Below are positions 10,394 through 20,698 of a stretch of 64,000 bases of DNA, in pieces. The notes beneath the pieces are model-generated. The model did not search any database. It was not told the origin of the DNA and saw nothing but the letters and a program-made list of their open reading frames with translations. The translations under genes and the position numbers were made by a program. Positions within the stretch are counted from its first letter, which is position 1; each line of letters begins with the position of its first letter. The DNA is from Pseudopyrenochaeta lycopersici (Eukaryota; Ascomycota; Dothideomycetes; Pleosporales; Pseudopyrenochaetaceae): assembly GCA_003313425.1 (NCBI GenBank), contig NHZP01000055.1, positions 186,001 through 250,000 on the forward strand. Direction: 5' to 3'.

Positions 10394-12052
10394 ATGACGG
10401 CAGAGTCTCCCTCCTCCCAGCACACAGGGTCCCCAGACCCTGAGATCCCTCAGCAGCTTTATACACGCGCCCCAAGACGGCCCCAGAAGGAGGTGCATCA
10501 CCATGCACCCTTTCTGAGCAGCCAGAATCCCGGTGGGGGCGCTCCCAAACCTCGAGTCTCTGATGCTGTCCTACGCCACATTACCGAGACACAGAAAATT
10601 GCCCAGCTCTGGAACACCATTGCTACTGCCTTTGCAGTAGCTGTAGACCAACATGCAGAGAGCTACACTAACCCGCAAGAAGTCGAGATTGCAGAGGAGC
10701 TGCAGCAGAAAATCATACGGGCGCTGACCTCCCTCTCCCCAAGCAACTCTTCTCCTGGCTCCCGCTGGAGCAGCGACACCAGTCACAGCAACCCCAGGAG
10801 CCAAGAGTCAGGACGCCGCTCTTGGGCGGACGTAGCCAGAGACCCCCAGATCTCAGATAGGGGTGGCAGTCGACCCCTGATCCCTGCTAGGTCTCGGCCT
10901 AGCCCGCCGGCTAAGCCAAAAGAAGACAGTCGAATCTTCATAACCATCTCTAACCCAGCAATGCGACTGCAACAACCCTCACCCTTTGCAGTAAGGCAGG
11001 CAATATGCAAGAGCATAGGAGGAATCACCCTTAAAGACATACCTACCGCATCACCAATCAACACAGGCTGGGCGATTACCCCAGCAAATCAGAAAATTCG
11101 GGATCAACTTCTAATTCAAGAAAACCAGGAACTTCTAGTAAGAGCCCTAGACGGAGACGCAGTGAGGATCCCAGAACGCTGGATCAACTACGCAGTACAA
11201 GGAGTACCCAGCTCTTTCCGGACCCTGGACGGCACAGAACTACCCACTACTACCCAGCTAGTAGAGGAAGAGGTCTGCTCACAAACAGGCAAGCAGCCAG
11301 TCAGCTGCAGGACCTCACGGCATGGGGCGAATCAGAAGGGCCTCACTACCTGGATTGTTTCATACAAGGAGCCAGTCCGCTCGTTCCAGCTCTTTGGCAC
11401 CAGCCAATTTTCAAAGGAAATCCACAAGCATCCAACCATACAGCGACATAACCCAGGCTGCCAGGGCTACTGCAACGCTGCCCGCTGTACCCGAGTAGCC
11501 CGCTGTGCACACTGCGGTGACCGCACGGATAGACACCAAGGACAGTACGGGGACAGTTGCCCCCACAAAGCTACGTGTGCCAATTGTCATGGCCCTCATC
11601 CAGCTAGCCACACCAACTGCCCTGCAGCCCCTCGCCGGGTCAACGGACACATCACTAAGCCTACAAAGACTGAGCTGAAGGCTATCCGCCGCGCAGGCAA
11701 AATAGCACAGCAGCACCTCTACAGGACAGTTGAAGAGACCCTTAGACAGGCAACACTTCAGCCTGAGGCTACTCCTATAGAGGCATCAGAGACAGTGCCT
11801 CCCCGCCCTTCCACCCAGAGGCAAGAAGGAGAGAGCAGGGCTTCACTTCCTACAACTACTGCCTCCTATGCATCCTCCTCTACTACTGGCAGAGAAAAGA
11901 GACCAAGGCGGGCCGCCACAGGCCAGAGAAGCCTTAATGTAGGACAACTGTCTGCCGGCAGTTTTCGTCCACAATCAACTATCCACACTGAACCGTCCAC
12001 CTCGGAGAGGGAAGACGCCAGCATGAGCGATGACCCGCCATCATCATGCTAG
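10394..12052 (+). CDS. LINE ORF1 (gag-like RNA-binding protein)
   Basis: A 552-residue protein. The first half is Pro/Ser-rich and low complexity. The C-terminal part has cysteine knuckles: CTRVARCAHCGD with a following His, then CPHKATCANCHGPHPASH and CPAAP, as in ORF1 proteins of Tad/I-type LINEs that coat the element RNA. The start is the ATG at 10394, which overlaps the TGA that ends the interrupted transposase frame (ATGA). The frame ends TAG at 12052 and overlaps ORF2 by 7 nt (ATGCTAG). Confidence 0.88.
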   Translation: MTAESPSSQHTGSPDPEIPQQLYTRAPRRPQKEVHHHAPFLSSQNPGGGAPKPRVSDAVLRHITETQKIAQLWNTIATAFAVAVDQHAESYTNPQEVEIAEELQQKIIRALTSLSPSNSSPGSRWSSDTSHSNPRSQESGRRSWADVARDPQISDRGGSRPLIPARSRPSPPAKPKEDSRIFITISNPAMRLQQPSPFAVRQAICKSIGGITLKDIPTASPINTGWAITPANQKIRDQLLIQENQELLVRALDGDAVRIPERWINYAVQGVPSSFRTLDGTELPTTTQLVEEEVCSQTGKQPVSCRTSRHGANQKGLTTWIVSYKEPVRSFQLFGTSQFSKEIHKHPTIQRHNPGCQGYCNAARCTRVARCAHCGDRTDRHQGQYGDSCPHKATCANCHGPHPASHTNCPAAPRRVNGHITKPTKTELKAIRRAGKIAQQHLYRTVEETLRQATLQPEATPIEASETVPPRPSTQRQEGESRASLPTTTASYASSSTTGREKRPRRAATGQRSLNVGQLSAGSFRPQSTIHTEPSTSEREDASMSDDPPSSC

Positions 12053-15000
12053 AACACCCTTACAACATCCCAGCCTACAACAGGCATCAACAGCCCAGCC
12101 TACCAAGCAAACAACTTCGTGTATGCTGGGCCAATGTTAGCAGGAGCTCACCCTGGCACATCACAATATTAGAGGTGGCCTTTCAGAAGGGCATAGATGT
12201 CGTGTGTGTTCAAGAGCCCTTCACATGTGCCAACTCAAGAACTTCCACCCACCCTGGTTTCATACACCTAGCACCTATCAGCACCTGGGACAGCCCTAAC
12301 ACACCAGGCTCAGCCCGCCCTAGGGTCATGACCTACATCCGCAAAGGTTACCACCTACGATACCAGGCTAGAGAGAGCCTCAACCACCCAGACATGCTAT
12401 GGGCTGTAGTGAATGGAGTTGCAATACTCAACTGCTACAGACAGCCACACACCCCACACGTTATCCAATACGTCACACATCTTATACCCCCTCAACTCTG
12501 CCTTATAGGAGGAGACTTTAACGCTAGACATGAATCCTTTGAGCCCACTATCACTGCAGCCAACGGAGGTGTGGAGCTAGCTAGATGGGCTGCTAACGCC
12601 TCTATGGACTACATCGGTGTGCCAGGGCAGCCAACACACTGCGCTGGCCATGTCCTTGACCTTACCTTCTCTAACATCCCATTTGCCCAGTCTGCTGTTG
12701 ATGCTAGCATGCACAGTGGCTCAGACCATGAGACAATAGTAACCTCTGTCCCTATCTCCACACCAGGCACTCCGCATCTAGAACAGTACCACTACAGAGT
12801 CCCAGAGGCAAGCCTACCTAAGTTCACTGGGCTAGTAGAAATAGGTGTCCAGAGCATCCCAGATCCGCTTGCAACACAGGACGCAGCACAGCTAGATGAA
12901 TGCGTCACGCTGCTCACAGAGACTGTACAGCACTCTGTACAGACAGCAGGCAAGCTCGACCGCAAGGAAGGCCGCGCTGCACCATGGTGGACCAAGGAGT
13001 GCAAAACTGCCTACCAGGCCTACAAACATGCTAGACAGCTCTGCTCTGACAGTCTACTAGAGGAGAGACAGGCCTTCAAGACTACAGTCCGACAGGCTAA
13101 GAGGCAGTACTGGAGGCATGTCATTGACAATGCTAAGGATGACAAGGATCTGTTTAAGATCATTGCCTGGCACAAGCTCACACCAGAGAACCAGGACACT
13201 CCTCTTATAGTGAACAACATGACAATATCAGACCCCCTAGAGAAGGCAGAGGCTCTTAGAGAGGAAGTCCTCAACCGGTACACAGCAGAGGATGATCTCA
13301 GACACTACCCAGACCAGGAGAATGCAGATACCCTCCCGTGGAGCACACACATCTCACTAGAGGAAACCGAACGAAACACAATAGGGGTCTCAAGCACCTC
13401 ACCAGGCACGGATCGCTCTACTGTGCGACTACTCCGTGCCTGCTGGGCTCAGGTTGGGGAACTCATACGAAGAATCTTCCAGCGATGCCTTGAGCTCAAC
13501 CACTTCCCAGCACAATGGAAGCTTGCAGAGGTAGCAATGATACCTAAGACAGGGAAGACAGACCGAACATCACCCCGCTCCTGGAGACCTATAGCGCTTC
13601 TCTCTTGCATTGGAAAAGGACTTGAACGAACAGTGGCTAGACGAATTGCATGGACTGCCATGACACACAAGATCCTCAGCCCCCAGCATGGCGGCGCCCT
13701 TCCAAAGCGCTCTGCAGCAGACCTCACTGCAGCGTTCACCCATGACACTGAAGCAGCATGGGCACTTGGAAAGCATGTCACTATGGTCACCCTAGATGTT
13801 CAAGGCGCCTTTGATGCCCTCCTCAAGAACCGCCTGCTACACCGGATGGCCCAACAGGGCTGGCCACATAAGACCATACTCTTTGTAGACTCATTCCTCA
13901 CTGACCGGAGGGTTCAAGTCCGCCTTGGACAGGTCACTACCCCTAGCTACCCTGTCGCCTGTGGCACACCCCAAGGCTCGCCTCTCTCTCCTGTCCTATA
14001 CACACTGTACCTAGCAGAGCTACTCTCTATGGACACAGAACGGAGGTTTGGATATGCAGACGACATATGTCTATACCGGGCCTCACACTCTATGGACAAC
14101 AACGTCGAGCTCCTTGCATCAGACCTGAGGCAGATCAGAGCATGGGGAGAGGCCAACAAGGTCACCTTTGCTCCAGAAAAGCAGGAAATGATACACCTAA
14201 CTAGACAGCGAAGCAGCTACGCACCGCCCTGTGTGGTAGATGAGCAGCTCACAATCCATCCAATCCTTCCAGGTGGAGAACATAGCCAGCCAGCCCTGAG
14301 GTGGCTAGGAATCTGGTTTGACCGCAGACTCACCTTTAGACGACATGTAGCCACGCGCACTGCAAAAGCTGCTAAGGTAGCCTATCATATTCGCAGTCTA
14401 GCTAGGACTACCTATGGACCACCAGCTAGCTCCCTCCGCAAGGCTACTATTGCCTGTGTGTACCCATCACTTCTATATGGGACTGAATGCTGGTACAGAG
14501 GCCGCACTAAACAGCCACATACACTTAAACCAGGCAGGCCACAAGAGGTCAGCGCCTATATTGGGTGGCACATAGCTGCTATAGACAAGGCACTAGCTAT
14601 AGCAGCAAGAGGCATCCTACCAGCGTGGAGAACAGCCCCCACTGCTACTCTCTTCCGAGACGCTGGACTACTCTCTGCTGCTGCTGCACTAGAAGAAGCT
14701 AAACTTCGGTTTGCGACACATCTACGCACTATAGATGCAGACCACCCACTCACTAGCCGCACAATAGTCCCTAGGGTAAACAGAGGCAAAGGAGCTGGAC
14801 AGCTGCAACGATCCCGGACCAAAGTCCAACAGCTAGGGTCTCTTCTGCCTGAGATCCCTAGGACAACACTGACAGTCCCTCACTACTCGCCTAGCTGCCG
14901 AACAGACCCAACGCTTGGCATAGACAAGAAGACTGCAGCTAAAGCTTTTAAAGAATGGTGGGCTCAGCTCCCACTATCAGACGTCACCATCTTCTCAGAT

Positions 15001-15879
15001 GGCTCTGAGCAGTACACAAAGGAAGGAGAAAAGCGGGTTACCTACGGCTTTGCAGTGTACCAGAACAGAAAACAACTGCAGCATGGACGCGGCTCACTTA
15101 GCTCTACCTCACATGTCTTTGACGCTGAGGCAGTAGGCGCGTGGAGAGGCCTCCAGCACACTATAAGACAATCAGCGCTCAGCACTCGCCGGATCTGGCT
15201 GTGCATAGACAGCACCTCAGTAATATGGTGCCTTAGGGGCGACGCACCCCCTACCTCTCAGTGGGCCTTCCTGGAGTGCCACGGTGCTATGGAGACTCAC
15301 GATGTCTTCATCAAATGGGCCCCTGGACACCTAGGCATTGAAGGGAACGAGGCTGCAGACAGACTTGCTAACCTAGAAGCCCAGCACCCATCACCCCCAA
15401 CTGGAAAAGCGGCTATGCCTACACTCTCAGGCATCAAGTCAATTGCCCGCAAGGCACTGCGCCACACACAACAGATGTGGTGGTCAGAAAAGAAGAACAA
15501 ACTCTCTAGATGGTACAAAAGCTGGGACTTGGACTATGCACCACGCAGCAGTCCAAAGGAACTAGACCTACCAAGAGCCACCTTAGCCAGACTACTTTCT
15601 ATCCGATCCAGGCATGGGGATTTTGCCTGGTATCACCGAAAGTACAACCACAAGGATGCGAACCTTACCTGCTCATGCAGACAGGATAAGACACCAGAAC
15701 ACCTTTCGCTATGCCGCAAGACCCTAGGGATCTTTAGTAGATGGCCACTTCGACCACCTATACCACCATCTAGCCAGGCAGAGGGTCTAGCGTACACTGC
15801 AGCACTAGTAGGCGATCCAGAGGCCTTTGAAGCCTTTATCAAACTTACACAGTACTACACCAAGATCTGCCCCCGCTAG
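12046..15879 (+). CDS. LINE ORF2: endonuclease, reverse transcriptase, RNase H
   Basis: A 1,277-residue polyprotein for target-primed reverse transcription. Residues about 20-230 form an AP-type endonuclease (VCVQEPF, GGDFNARH, SGSDHETI). Reverse transcriptase spans about 490-770, with SWRPIALLSC, GTPQGSPLSP and the catalytic FGYADDIC. An RNase H domain at about 980-1110 has IFSDGSEQ, DAEAVGAW and IDSTSVIW, followed by APGHLGIEGNEAADRLA. A Cys/His motif near the end reads CSCRQDKTPEHLSLC. The start codon overlaps the ORF1 stop, which suggests termination-reinitiation. No inactivating change was seen. Confidence 0.93.
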   Translation: MLEHPYNIPAYNRHQQPSLPSKQLRVCWANVSRSSPWHITILEVAFQKGIDVVCVQEPFTCANSRTSTHPGFIHLAPISTWDSPNTPGSARPRVMTYIRKGYHLRYQARESLNHPDMLWAVVNGVAILNCYRQPHTPHVIQYVTHLIPPQLCLIGGDFNARHESFEPTITAANGGVELARWAANASMDYIGVPGQPTHCAGHVLDLTFSNIPFAQSAVDASMHSGSDHETIVTSVPISTPGTPHLEQYHYRVPEASLPKFTGLVEIGVQSIPDPLATQDAAQLDECVTLLTETVQHSVQTAGKLDRKEGRAAPWWTKECKTAYQAYKHARQLCSDSLLEERQAFKTTVRQAKRQYWRHVIDNAKDDKDLFKIIAWHKLTPENQDTPLIVNNMTISDPLEKAEALREEVLNRYTAEDDLRHYPDQENADTLPWSTHISLEETERNTIGVSSTSPGTDRSTVRLLRACWAQVGELIRRIFQRCLELNHFPAQWKLAEVAMIPKTGKTDRTSPRSWRPIALLSCIGKGLERTVARRIAWTAMTHKILSPQHGGALPKRSAADLTAAFTHDTEAAWALGKHVTMVTLDVQGAFDALLKNRLLHRMAQQGWPHKTILFVDSFLTDRRVQVRLGQVTTPSYPVACGTPQGSPLSPVLYTLYLAELLSMDTERRFGYADDICLYRASHSMDNNVELLASDLRQIRAWGEANKVTFAPEKQEMIHLTRQRSSYAPPCVVDEQLTIHPILPGGEHSQPALRWLGIWFDRRLTFRRHVATRTAKAAKVAYHIRSLARTTYGPPASSLRKATIACVYPSLLYGTECWYRGRTKQPHTLKPGRPQEVSAYIGWHIAAIDKALAIAARGILPAWRTAPTATLFRDAGLLSAAAALEEAKLRFATHLRTIDADHPLTSRTIVPRVNRGKGAGQLQRSRTKVQQLGSLLPEIPRTTLTVPHYSPSCRTDPTLGIDKKTAAKAFKEWWAQLPLSDVTIFSDGSEQYTKEGEKRVTYGFAVYQNRKQLQHGRGSLSSTSHVFDAEAVGAWRGLQHTIRQSALSTRRIWLCIDSTSVIWCLRGDAPPTSQWAFLECHGAMETHDVFIKWAPGHLGIEGNEAADRLANLEAQHPSPPTGKAAMPTLSGIKSIARKALRHTQQMWWSEKKNKLSRWYKSWDLDYAPRSSPKELDLPRATLARLLSIRSRHGDFAWYHRKYNHKDANLTCSCRQDKTPEHLSLCRKTLGIFSRWPLRPPIPPSSQAEGLAYTAALVGDPEAFEAFIKLTQYYTKICPR

Positions 15880-15973
15880 CTCTTGCAGTCCTGTAACAGC
15901 AGCAAGCAATGCAGCACCTAGTAGAACTAGATCCAGCACAATGGCTGCGACACTCCCCACCCCTCTACCCCCC

Positions 15974-16064
<91 letters not shown>

Positions 16065-16314
16065 CACATAGATGCCTCAGAATGCAAGGAAACCCCCCTA
16101 ATGTACATACACTGCTCAGCCTCCCCAACTGGAAGGGGAGCTGTAGTTCTGAAATGGTAGTAATACCCGCGCAGGCAAGAAATGCTTTCTAAGGTAAGGT
16201 GTTAGCACTGTAATTCCATAGCTTAGCACGTCGTATATGCCCTTCGGGAGGCGAGATGGTGGACTTAATCCCCATTAACAGACGAAAAATGAATACCAAC
16301 CAACCAACCAACCA
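15880..16314 (+). repeat. LINE 3' UTR with CA/CT microsatellite and ACCA tail
   Basis: The non-coding 3' part contains a long (AC)n run at about 15977-16022 that switches directly to (TC)n up to about 16061. The element ends in a short ACCA tandem tail next to the target duplication at 16315-16327. Simple-repeat tails are typical of several LINE clades; the CA-to-CT compound microsatellite is unusually long. Confidence 0.85.
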
Positions 16315-17405
16315 GCCTTTCAACCCTGACGCTATCCTCGCACGATTCAAAGTAGCACCAAGCAGCGATCCTAGGCCCTCATTAAGTGAGAGCTCCTCCT
16401 CTATACTTAGTGCAAGCGACTGGAGAAAGATAGAGAGGCTGCTAAGGCAAGCTGTGGATGATATCTATAATAACAAGTTAAAGAAGCTTAGCCGATCTCT
16501 CCACACCATCTCAGTCCAAAATACTCTACTTCAACACGAGAATTTGCAGCTTAAAGAAGCTCTTAGCAATGAGCAGAAGCGTAGGAAGCGTGGCAAGGCC
16601 TTGCCCCTCGAGTTTCCCCAGGATTATGATGGTGGTGCAATGTTCTGGTCACCCTTAAAAGTTGAGGCTGCTCGCGAGCGCCAGAGGCAAAAGGACGCCG
16701 CAGTGCAGCAGCTGCAACACCAAAAAAGTGAGGCTATGAGGCTTCGCGAGCAACAGAAGCTTACTAAGGCTGAACTGCTTGAACAGAGGCAAAGGATGAA
16801 GATTGCAGCTAAAGAGAAGCGAGATAGCGAGAAGGCCTTAAAGGCAGCTTAGCGAGAGGAGGCAAAAGTTGCTAGGGAGATTCAGAAACAACTCCAGCAA
16901 GATATAAAGACATCTAAAAAAGGTAAGAAGCAAATCTTTAAGCTAGGTAGAGCTAAAGAGGCAGTGGTGGAGCCTGTTGTTGTGCAAGACGCTGCGGTGG
17001 CTACTTCTCGTCGAGGGCGACCAATTAAGCCACCACAGAGGCTGCTTATATAATCTAGCACTGCGAAACTATTGTATATAGTACTATAAGCTCACCACCA
17101 AAAAATCTCGCTGTAATATATTTTATACGTGGCTGTAGAGCCTCATTTAGTTTGGTGTTTGCATTGGTTTTTGCGTGCGAGCCGTAGGGACGTGCGCGTG
17201 GTGGTGGAACACGTTATCGGGCAAACTCCGGGAGGATGCCATCGTAGTCAAACCGTCGTTGTTTTTTGTGTTGACTCTCTGTTTATTCGCGTCAGAACGC
17301 GTCGACTCTTCAATCACGTTGGACGCGTTATGAGCCATTTGCGGTTTAGTAGATGCGGGCCGCTAAATTTTAGTGGGCCAGGCCATTAATGAAGCGGTGG
17401 TATTT

Positions 17406-20319
17406 GGGCAACACTATGGACCACCCACTACTTTATTTTGGACCACGCACCGCACAGGCCACTGCGTCTGTGCGCTCGTATTCGCTCGAAATCGAGTTGT
17501 TTACGAACAATTATGGACCACCCATTCGAAGTCCAATGGACCACCCATTTGAAGTACGATGGTCTCCTGTATCAAAACTGTATCAGACTTCAGGTAGCAG
17601 TATGCACATACTGGCCGGACGCATCCTACGCGTCCTACACATCCTACGCGTCCTCTGCACTTCTAGTTCTGAGCCATTCCTTTTGGCGCGAAGCTATCAT
17701 GCATATCAGTAGCTTCTATGGAGTAATCCATAGAAAAACTGTATATATGATCTTTTTCTCCTAGCACCTATCGTGGATTTCGAAGCCCTATGCCAAAGTC
17801 CTCATTATGGACGATCCTATCTCAGAGAACCAGCCTTTAGAAGAGAGCCTCCTTGACGAAGGCTACTTCCCAGGCGACATTGAATCTGATACGAAGTCCC
17901 TAGCCTCTAGTCATCAGTCTGTATCCGATGAGAAGTCCATTTCAAGCGATTTTAATCCTTCCGAAGCTGACCCTTCCGAAACAAGACGGCCGGAAAAGTA
18001 CTGGGACCTTCCACCACCACCTACTAATTCCTTCGTTTCCTACGAGATTGCAAAATCTACCGCTCATGACTGGGCTCGTAGCCATGGCTACGACCTTTCA
18101 GTAAAGAAGGGCTACAAGAATACACAGGGGAAGATAATTCGGAGGGTTCTCACTTGCACTCGCGGTGGTAAGCTTGATAATAAGAGGAGGTTGACAGAAG
18201 AAACACGCGTTCGAAAGAAAAGAAGCTCAAAGAAGGGAGGATTTCAGGCACAGATCTGGCTTGCTGCAGATGAACTTAAAGATCCAGAAGGTACTTGGAG
18301 TATCCGCCATGCTCGCGGTACACGAAGTAGCCGACATAACCACCCTAAAGCTCGTGAAGTCGATTACCTGGGCATCGCCGACGCGCTCGAACGCAGCTTG
18401 AGGTCAATCCGATAATTCATCAACACCGGGCTGCACGTATCAAACCACAACAGACGCTCGTAGTTATCCGGCAGCAATTTCCTGACGTTCCTATTATACT
18501 TCAAGACGTTCTGAACGAACGTTCACGTCAACGCCGCGCTTTCGTTGACAGTCATACGCCTGCTGAAGCCACAATCCTTGTCCTCAAGGAGCATGGGTTC
18601 TACTACGATCTTGTTGTTGGAGAAGATTCCCGAGTTAAACGCCTCTTCTTTGCTGATCAAGACTCGATTGAGCTCCTCCACTACTGGCCTGACGTCTTTA
18701 TACTCGACTGCACGTATAAAACGAACGAGTATAACCTCCCAATCCTCAATATCGTCGCCACGTCCTGTCTAAATAAGGCAATCCAAGTTGGTCTTTGCTT
18801 CCTTCAGGTGAATCAGAGGAAGATTTCAACTGGGTTATTCAGGCGCTCCGAAAGTTCCTTGAATTAAAAGGAATCCAGCTTCCAAGCCTTGTTATTACCG
18901 ACCGAGACCTTGCACTTATGAACGCACTCGAGGAGAACCTAAAAGATACCGAATTCCTTCTTTGCCGTTGGCACCTTAATAAGGATATGCTTGCGTATGC
19001 CCGCAAATATGTACATCATCAAATTCGAAATCCACAAACAGGCTTTTTCGAAGATCATGAGTTTGTAAACAAGGTTATGGAACTCTTTTGGGCATGCCTT
19101 GATGCTGATACGAGGAGGTCTTCGATAAGACATGTAAGAGCTTGGAACGTAATAGTTCGGTCTGCGCGGCATACCTCAATGAAAATTGGTGGCCTTATAA
19201 AGATAAGCTTGTTTTGGCATGGACGAAAAGGTTTACTCATTTTGGCGAACAGGTCAGCTCTCGTGTGGAAGGCCATCATCACCGGCTTAAAGAGTGGCTA
19301 GGAAGTTCGCAAAATGACCTCCTTGGCTTCCTTGAAGCTTGCCTTCCATTCTTCCACCTTCTCTATTCAGAGCATACACACCTTTGGAGTCAGTAATCTA
19401 TCGCCTTTCCTTGGGCGTATAGAAGGGAGCTATACATCTACGTCAGCCGGATCATCTCGAACTACGCGCTAAGCCAAGTTGAACATCAATATGGTCTTGC
19501 AAAGGATGAGCTTCATGAGCGTCAAAGAAACCCTCAAAAAGAACGAAGCAAGTGCAAGTGTATCTTCCCGACAGTCTATGGTTACCCCTGCAAACACCAA
19601 CTCATGGATCTCATTGAAAATGACCAAGTATTGAAGCCAGAGATGTTCCATAAGCATTGGTGGCTTGATCGCGGCGTTACAGAAGACGAGGGCCGAAGAA
19701 CTCGAATTCTTGAGCCAAATCCTATTCGGCAAAGACGAACAGACGCTCGGAAGCATAGAAGGCAGGGAATACCAACACGAAGAGTGCCATCACACTTTGA
19801 ACGAGTTGATCAGAATCATCCAGCAAGCCGCGACCCCTCTAACAATCTGCCGTTAACGCAACCAGCTCGTCTAGTACGAGATCTTCCGACAAATGAACAT
19901 ATCCAGGTTCCAGCAACGCAACCACTCATGCAAGCACTTCCTCAATACGAAGGTTTAACACTATCTCAGGCTTTGGCGCAGGCTTCAACGCAGTATCAAG
20001 CTTCTCAACCGTCATTTGAGCGAGCTTGGAAGCCGAGCAGGTCATTCCACTACGCAACATATAGCTCGTTCGGTATTAATAGCGGCCAGCCTTCTCCATC
20101 GTAGGGTCCACCAACTACATGAGTTCCGTGGAAGAGCAGAGCTGGATTTTATGCATTCGATACTCCAAATTAAAGATTTTATCTCCTTTTACTAATATGT
20201 AAACAACTCGATTTCGAGCGAATACGAGCGCACAGACGCAGTGGCCTGTGCGATGGGTGGTCCAAAATAAAGTAGTGGGTGGTCCAAAATAAAGTAGTGG
20301 GTGGTCCATAGTGTTGCCC
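17406..20319 (+). mobile_element. Mutator-like element (MULE) with long TIRs
   Basis: Inverted ends beginning GGGCAACACTATGGACCACC lie at 17406-17504 (99 bp) and 20199-20319 (121 bp). The right arm differs mainly by a 22-bp internal duplication of the CACTACTTTATTTTGGACCA segment. The interior encodes a frameshifted FAR1/MULE transposase (Hop-like). Flanks TGGTATTTG and TGGTAGATG match at 7 of 9 positions, so a 9-bp target duplication is possible but not proven. A third, isolated TIR of the same family is at 23466. Confidence 0.88.
17807..20104 (+). pseudogene. MULE transposase, multiple frameshifts
   Basis: The ATG at 17807 begins an acidic N-terminus followed by a FAR1-type DNA-binding region (SYEIAKSTAHDWARSHGYDL, later HNHP). 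The coding then changes frame near 18400, near 18800 and near 19130, and crosses a stop near 19396. Recognisable MULE parts are the first catalytic Asp (FILDCTYKTNEYNLP), LVITDRDLALMNAL with the second Asp, CRWHLNKDM, VEGHHHRLKEW, and a C-terminal SWIM-type finger (CKCIFPTVYGYPCKH). It would have mobilised the element; the frameshifts make it non-functional as read. Confidence 0.88.
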
Positions 20320-20370
20320 TGGTAGATGGGGAATTATTACGCCAAGCAGTGGTATGGCGGTCATTTGCCG
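20320..20370 (+). repeat. Left arm of inverted repeat flanking HET gene
   Basis: The stretch TGGTAGATGGGGAATTATTACG… through GCCAAGCAGTGGTATGGCGG is closely matched, in reverse complement, by 23333-23385. The two arms bracket the HET-ankyrin gene. Confidence 0.7.
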
Positions 20371-20698
20371 ATTCTTTAACCCTTGATTTATTCTCACCAC
20401 ACGGTTCTCCTGACAGGGGTAATTTCCTATATCGTATTAGCGCAATTCATGGGGTAAGGCTAGATCCCCTCGTAGTGCAGACTGGTTAAAGTGCAGCTTC
20501 TCCACTAGCTGCGCCTTGCTCTGCCCCACAATGCTTCTGACCGGTCCTAGTTATATGGTGACAACAAAGCTGAGAGGCAATGTTTTCCCATCGACACAAA
20601 CTTCACATAATACGAACATAGCCTTTCGCTAGAGATATTCTTCAAAGAACTCAATCCTTTCCCTTATTTACGCTCCATCAGTGGACATTCGACCCCGT
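20371..20698. promoter_or_regulatory. Upstream region of the HET-ankyrin gene
   Basis: No gene or named repeat. It should hold the promoter and 5' UTR of the gene starting at 20699, but no specific element can be pointed out. Confidence 0.25.

Larger units (their letters stand above)
10233..16314 (+). mobile_element. Tad-like non-LTR retrotransposon (LINE), intact
   Basis: A 6,082-bp element with a 161-bp leader, two long open frames, a 3' untranslated region with a microsatellite, and a tail of ACCA repeats (about 16294-16314) in place of poly(A). It is bounded by a 13-bp target duplication inside the pogo transposase gene. Gene order gag-like ORF1, then endonuclease/RT/RNase H ORF2, matches the Tad clade of fungal LINEs. 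Both frames are open, so it may be a recent, potentially competent copy. Confidence 0.93.
9099..17053 (+). pseudogene. pogo-type DDE transposase, split by LINE
   Basis: The gene runs 9099-10232 and resumes at 16328-17053; the two parts join in frame across the LINE target duplication (SPFNP then DAILARF). It has an N-terminal helix-turn-helix, a CENP-B-type DNA-binding domain (ERELVQYIHKL..., KNWADRFVERH), and the DDE domain with Asp residues in YNMDEKGF, LLILDGHGSH and LQPLDVCMF. The C-terminal coiled-coil/basic region is rich in Gln, Lys and Arg and ends RRGRPIKPPQRLLI. A TAG at 16850-16852, where CAG would fit, truncates the C-terminus. Because of the insertion the 5' part reads into the LINE leader and stops at 10395-10397. 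It would have mobilised its own element; it is now inactive as annotated. Confidence 0.9.
9010..17214 (+). mobile_element. Fot/pogo-type transposon interrupted by a LINE
   Basis: Perfect 42-bp terminal inverted repeats occupy 9010-9051 and 17173-17214 (outermost bases ACGTGTTCCACC). They are flanked by the TA target duplication typical of Tc1/mariner/pogo elements (9008-9009 and 17215-17216). Removing the LINE (10233-16314) and one copy of its 13-bp duplication leaves a 2,110-bp element with a single transposase gene. Identical TIRs suggest fairly recent transposition, yet the gene is now disabled by the LINE and by a stop codon. Confidence 0.95.

Noticed and set aside
17129..17389. 86-residue frame over the pogo right end
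   Set aside because: It spans the terminal inverted repeat and flanking DNA; coding across a TIR boundary is not credible.
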